Of a stretch of 8,362 bases of DNA, positions 6,350 to 8,362 are shown in pieces. The DNA is taken from NCBI GenBank assembly GCA_012514965.1, contig JAAYZH010000113.1, positions 1 through 8,362 of the forward strand, in the 5' to 3' direction. The position numbers and the translations under genes are program-made. The notes beneath the pieces were generated by a model. It searched no databases. It saw only the letters and a list, made by a program, of their open reading frames with translations, and had not been told where the DNA came from. The first letter of the stretch is position 1. Each line of letters starts with the position of its first letter. Source of the DNA: Clostridiaceae bacterium. Lineage in GTDB: Bacteria > Bacillota > Clostridia > Saccharofermentanales > Fastidiosipilaceae.

Positions 6350-6954
6350 TGTCCAGATACGTATCCAGCATAGCGAAACTCATTTCCAAGCTCGGCAGCC
6401 TGCCCGGCATCGGGCATAAGACAGCTCAACGCCTGGCCTTCCATATTCTGAACATGGATCCGGCAGCAGCCAGAGCCCTGGCTGAAGCTATCATCGAGGC
6501 GAAAGAAAGGGTGCACTTGTGTGCCCGTTGCTGCGACCTCACGGACCGTGAAGTCTGCGAAATCTGCAGTGACGAAAGCCGCGACCACACGAAAATCTGC
6601 GTGGTCGAGAGCCCTTCCGATGTAATCGCCATGGAGCGCACCCGCGAGTACAGGGGCCTGTACCACGTCTTGCATGGGGCTATTTCCCCTATGGAGAACA
6701 TCGGCCCCGAAGATATTCACCTGCGCGATCTCCTGCAGCGTCTCCAGAGCAGTCCGGAGGTCGACGAAATCATCCTGGCGAACAACGCCACGGTCGAAGG
6801 CGAGGCTACGGCGAATTACATCGCCCGCCTGGTCAGGCCAAGCGGGATCAACTGCTCACGCATCGCGCATGGCATCCCCTTTGGCTCGAGCCTGGAATAT
6901 GCCGACGAGGTCACCCTGGGACGCGCGATCGAAGGGCGTACGCTCCTCCTGTAA
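6349..6954 (+). CDS. recR: Recombination mediator protein RecR
   Basis: RecR works with RecF and RecO to load RecA on single-stranded gaps during recombinational repair. The 201-aa protein has the full family layout. A helix-hairpin-helix is at about 13-35 ([20 protein letters not shown]). A zinc finger uses Cys 58, 61, 70 and 73 (CX2C, X8, CX2C). The Toprim domain begins [10 protein letters not shown] with Glu 87 and Asp 91 and includes [12 protein letters not shown]. The Walker B-like tail is [24 protein letters not shown]. Length equals the usual 198-201 aa. The ATG overlaps the ebfC stop as TAATG and has only a weak ribosome binding site, so it depends on translational coupling. No terminator with a U-tract follows, so transcripts may continue into the mgtC-like gene. 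Confidence 0.97.
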   Translation: MSRYVSSIAKLISKLGSLPGIGHKTAQRLAFHILNMDPAAARALAEAIIEAKERVHLCARCCDLTDREVCEICSDESRDHTKICVVESPSDVIAMERTREYRGLYHVLHGAISPMENIGPEDIHLRDLLQRLQSSPEVDEIILANNATVEGEATANYIARLVRPSGINCSRIAHGIPFGSSLEYADEVTLGRAIEGRTLLL

Positions 6955-7033
6955 AGCGCGGGGGGCGCGTTGCCGCCAGCTGCCTGTGGGACTCGACAAT
7001 CGACCTCGGCAGCAATAGCCCCAGGAGGTAATT

Positions 7034-7732
7034 ATGTGGAGCGAAATCCGTCAAGTTCTTGATGAGTTGAACATCTGGTCAGTGCTTTTGCGGTCTTTTC
7101 TCGCGATCCTGATCGGCGGCTCATTAGGTATCGAAAGAGGCTATAAGAACCGCGCTGCAGGCTTTCGCACCTACATCCTGGTGTGTCTGGGCGCTGCGCT
7201 CGCGACGATGTCCGGCCTGCACCTCTCCTCCCTCTATGGAGGGGGTGATCCTGCCCGTGTGGCGGCGCAAATCATTTCCGGTATCGGTTTTTTGGGAGCG
7301 GGTTCGATTCTGGTCACGCGTGACAAGCGGGTCGAAGGGCTCACAACTGCAACCGGTTTGTGGGTGGTGGCCGCGATCGGCATTGCCCTAGGCTCCGGGT
7401 TCTATTTCGGCGCAGTCCTGGCCGGTGTTCTGGTGATCATCACTTTTACCTTCATGGAAACGGTCGAAAATATTCTGCTCGGCAAGCGGCACTTCGAATA
7501 TTTCTACGTCGAACTAGGGAGCGGCGAATCGCTGGTCGATTTTTTGGCCTACCTGGCGGGGCAGGGACTGGAGCCCCAAAAAACAGCATTGCAGAAGGAA
7601 CAGCGTCCTGACAGTCCGGTGATCGGCGTGAATCTCAAACTGAAGCTGAATAAAGGACAATCCCCGGAAGCCGTGCTTGATCTCATAGCCGACTTCCCTA
7701 ACGTCACCTACGTGGCGGGCGACATAGACTAG
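7034..7732 (+). CDS. MgtC/SapB family membrane protein
   Basis: The 232-aa product has the MgtC-family membrane domain. Hydrophobic segments are at about 14-33, 43-63, 77-94, 105-122 and 124-143. The signature blocks are GGSLGIERGYKNRAAGFRT (28-46), ARVAAQIISGIGFLGAGSI (74-92) and VEGLTTATGLW (100-110). A soluble ACT-like C-terminal domain follows at about 152-232, as in Salmonella MgtC and B. subtilis relatives. MgtC proteins are linked to growth in low magnesium, ATP synthase regulation and virulence. They are not magnesium transporters themselves, and the role in this organism is unknown. It has a strong ribosome binding site (AGGAGG, 6 nt before ATG) and lies 79 bp after recR with no clear promoter, so co-transcription with recR is likely. 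No magnesium-responsive leader was recognised in the short upstream gap. Confidence 0.92.
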   Translation: MWSEIRQVLDELNIWSVLLRSFLAILIGGSLGIERGYKNRAAGFRTYILVCLGAALATMSGLHLSSLYGGGDPARVAAQIISGIGFLGAGSILVTRDKRVEGLTTATGLWVVAAIGIALGSGFYFGAVLAGVLVIITFTFMETVENILLGKRHFEYFYVELGSGESLVDFLAYLAGQGLEPQKTALQKEQRPDSPVIGVNLKLKLNKGQSPEAVLDLIADFPNVTYVAGDID

Positions 7733-7737
7733 AACAG

Positions 7738-7763
7738 AAAAAAGAGCGCTTAATTCAGCGCTC
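7738..7763 (-). terminator. Rho-independent terminator of the divIC-like gene
   Basis: On the minus strand GAGCGCT (7763-7757), a 6-nt loop and AGCGCTC (7750-7744) form a perfect 7-bp stem followed by TTTTTT (7743-7738). It begins 25 bp past the stop of the divIC-like gene. On the plus strand the stem is followed by CCCCTACTC, so it would not act as an intrinsic terminator for the mgtC-like gene. Confidence 0.88.
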
Positions 7764-7787
7764 CCCTACTCGTAAACTAGCCTAGGC

Positions 7788-8105
7788 TTAATCGATGTCG
7801 CGAAAAATAATCTCATCAGCCTGGACCATGCCCAGCTCATCGCGGGCGATCCGCTCGATATACTGCGGTTGGCCTGCCATGGCGACCAGCTGATCCAGAT
7901 AATTCGAGTCTGCTTCGAGCACTGCCAGCTCAGCCTTGAGCGCCTCGCCCTCCGCCAATTTCGCATCTCTCTCCTCATTCTGACTGAAGAAAAACATCGT
8001 CGCAGCAGCTGCCAAAAGCACAAACATAAGCAGGACAAGCAGCCCGGTCACCCGGAGGCTGAAGCCTTCACTCTGTGCGGTAGATTGCTTAGACTTTGTC
8101 GCCAT
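7788..8105 (-). CDS. divIC: Septum formation initiator protein (DivIC/FtsB type)
   Basis: This is a small bitopic cell-division protein of the DivIC/FtsB family, which pairs with FtsL and DivIB/FtsQ in the divisome. The 105 aa comprise a polar cytoplasmic N-terminus (1-17), one transmembrane helix (about 19-40), an extracytoplasmic coiled coil (about 43-75, rich in Glu, Ala and Leu), and the conserved C-terminal block YIERIARDELGMVQADEIIF (82-101). The coiled-coil-then-ERIARDELGMV order is the family hallmark. The ATG at 8105 has GAGGG 6 nt upstream. As in B. subtilis it lies downstream of an rqcP/yabO gene, which supports DivIC rather than FtsL. It has a candidate promoter of its own (8164-8192) and its own terminator. 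Confidence 0.9.
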   Translation of the reverse strand: MATKSKQSTAQSEGFSLRVTGLLVLLMFVLLAAAATMFFFSQNEERDAKLAEGEALKAELAVLEADSNYLDQLVAMAGQPQYIERIARDELGMVQADEIIFRDID

Positions 8106-8120
8106 TCAATTCCCTCTTCT

Positions 8121-8140
8121 AAAACACCGACTGAGCGGTG
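8121..8140 (-). terminator. Weak terminator-like hairpin in the divIC leader
   Basis: On the minus strand CACCG (8140-8136), loop CTCAGT and CGGTG (8129-8125) are followed by TTTT (8124-8121). The stem has only 5 bp and the U-tract only 4, so it could be a weak end signal for rqcP transcripts, an attenuator within the divIC leader, or nothing. Confidence 0.3.
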
Positions 8141-8163
8141 CGTACATCGTTTAATTGCCTTCT

Positions 8164-8192
8164 ATTCTAAAGAGCGACACTCTTTAGCGCAA
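8164..8192 (-). promoter_or_regulatory. Candidate divIC promoter with palindrome in its spacer
   Basis: On the minus strand TTGCGC (8192-8187) and TAGAAT (8169-8164) are separated by 17 bp, a fair match to the -35 and -10 boxes, with initiation predicted near 8157. A perfect inverted repeat, CTAAAGAG (8167-8174) and CTCTTTAG (8180-8187) around 5 nt, fills the spacer and touches both boxes. It could be an operator or an RNA hairpin in read-through transcripts from rqcP. Confidence 0.5.
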
Positions 8193-8207
8193 GACCTGCG
8201 GCTTAGC

Positions 8208-8362
8208 CTACTCCTCGTCGATTTCAGGGACCTCGTCACCTTTGGCCCCGCCGATAATCCTGTAAAGCTCGGATACTTCTGTTCGTTTCACCGTCTCGCG
8301 GATCTCCTGTACCTCGACCTTCACATTGCCTGAGCCAAAACCGACCTCAATAATGTCGCCGA
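8208..8362 (-). CDS. rqcP: S4 domain RNA-binding protein, RqcP (YabO)-like, C-terminal part
   Basis: The last 51 codons are present and the gene runs off the right edge. The readable protein runs GDIIEVGFGSGNVKVEVQE, then IRETVKRTEVSELYRIIGG, and ends in an acidic tail (GDEVPEIDEE). From memory this aligns with the C-terminal half of B. subtilis RqcP/YabO (GDELTVRFGQKLVTVQVNEL and KKEEAANMY), the end of a small S4-domain protein of the Hsp15 family. RqcP works with RqcH on stalled 50S subunits to add C-terminal alanine tails in ribosome quality control. Position next to divIC agrees with the B. subtilis rqcP-yabP-yabQ-divIC order, but yabP and yabQ are absent from the 102-bp gap. Another S4/Hsp15 paralogue remains possible because the S4 core is outside the window. 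Confidence 0.8.
   Translation of the reverse strand, partial: GDIIEVGFGSGNVKVEVQEIRETVKRTEVSELYRIIGGAKGDEVPEIDEE

Noticed and set aside
6955..6971. GCGC-GGGG-GCGC hairpin after recR as a terminator
   Set aside because: The stem is very short and no U-tract follows, so termination is not supported.
7744..7763. Hairpin as a bidirectional terminator for the mgtC-like gene
   Set aside because: Only the minus-strand side has a U-tract. On the plus strand it is followed by CCCCTACTC.
7779..7788. 10-bp palindrome AGCCTAGGCT next to the divIC stop codon
   Set aside because: It is a single short palindrome with no second copy or associated feature seen. Chance cannot be excluded.

Overview
The window looks like chromosomal DNA from a moderately GC-rich member of the Clostridia (Firmicutes), possibly the Oscillospirales. 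That placement is an inference. It rests on a Bacillus-like core gene order (SRP RNA, dnaX, ebfC, recR), an rqcP-like gene beside a divIC-like gene, strong AGGAGG-type ribosome binding sites with GTG or TTG starts, a Thr-Pro linker in a surface protein, and a bacterial group IIC intron.

Left part, minus strand (1-3572). A promoter near 3544-3572 drives three closely packed genes, read right to left. They are a membrane-anchored protein of unknown function with a Pro/Thr linker (2522-3499), a disordered Arg/Gln/Asn-rich basic protein (1747-2511), and a PLP-dependent Orn/Lys/Arg decarboxylase-family protein (207-1784). The operon ends at a rho-independent terminator (121-154). The 5' end of a group IIC intron begins at 118, just past that terminator's U-tract, and runs off the left edge.

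Centre, plus strand (3685-7732). A short-type SRP RNA (about 134 nt plus U-tail) with a self-terminating closing stem precedes a recognisable promoter and then dnaX, ebfC and recR. These three are joined by two TAATG stop/start overlaps. They supply the replication clamp loader, a nucleoid-associated protein and a recombination mediator. An MgtC/SapB-family membrane protein follows 79 bp after recR with its own strong ribosome binding site.

Right part, minus strand (7738-8362). A DivIC/FtsB-type cell-division protein converges on mgtC and has its own terminator. Upstream of it lies the C-terminal part of an RqcP (YabO)-like S4 RNA-binding protein, cut by the right edge. The 102-bp gap between the two holds a candidate divIC promoter whose spacer is almost filled by a perfect 8-bp inverted repeat.

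Most of the window is conserved housekeeping DNA. The least explained parts are the two unknown genes in the decarboxylase operon, the G-quadruplex motif inside one of them, the operator-like palindrome upstream of divIC, and the intron placed at a terminator. I see no CRISPR array, prophage, defence system or clearly novel multi-gene system.
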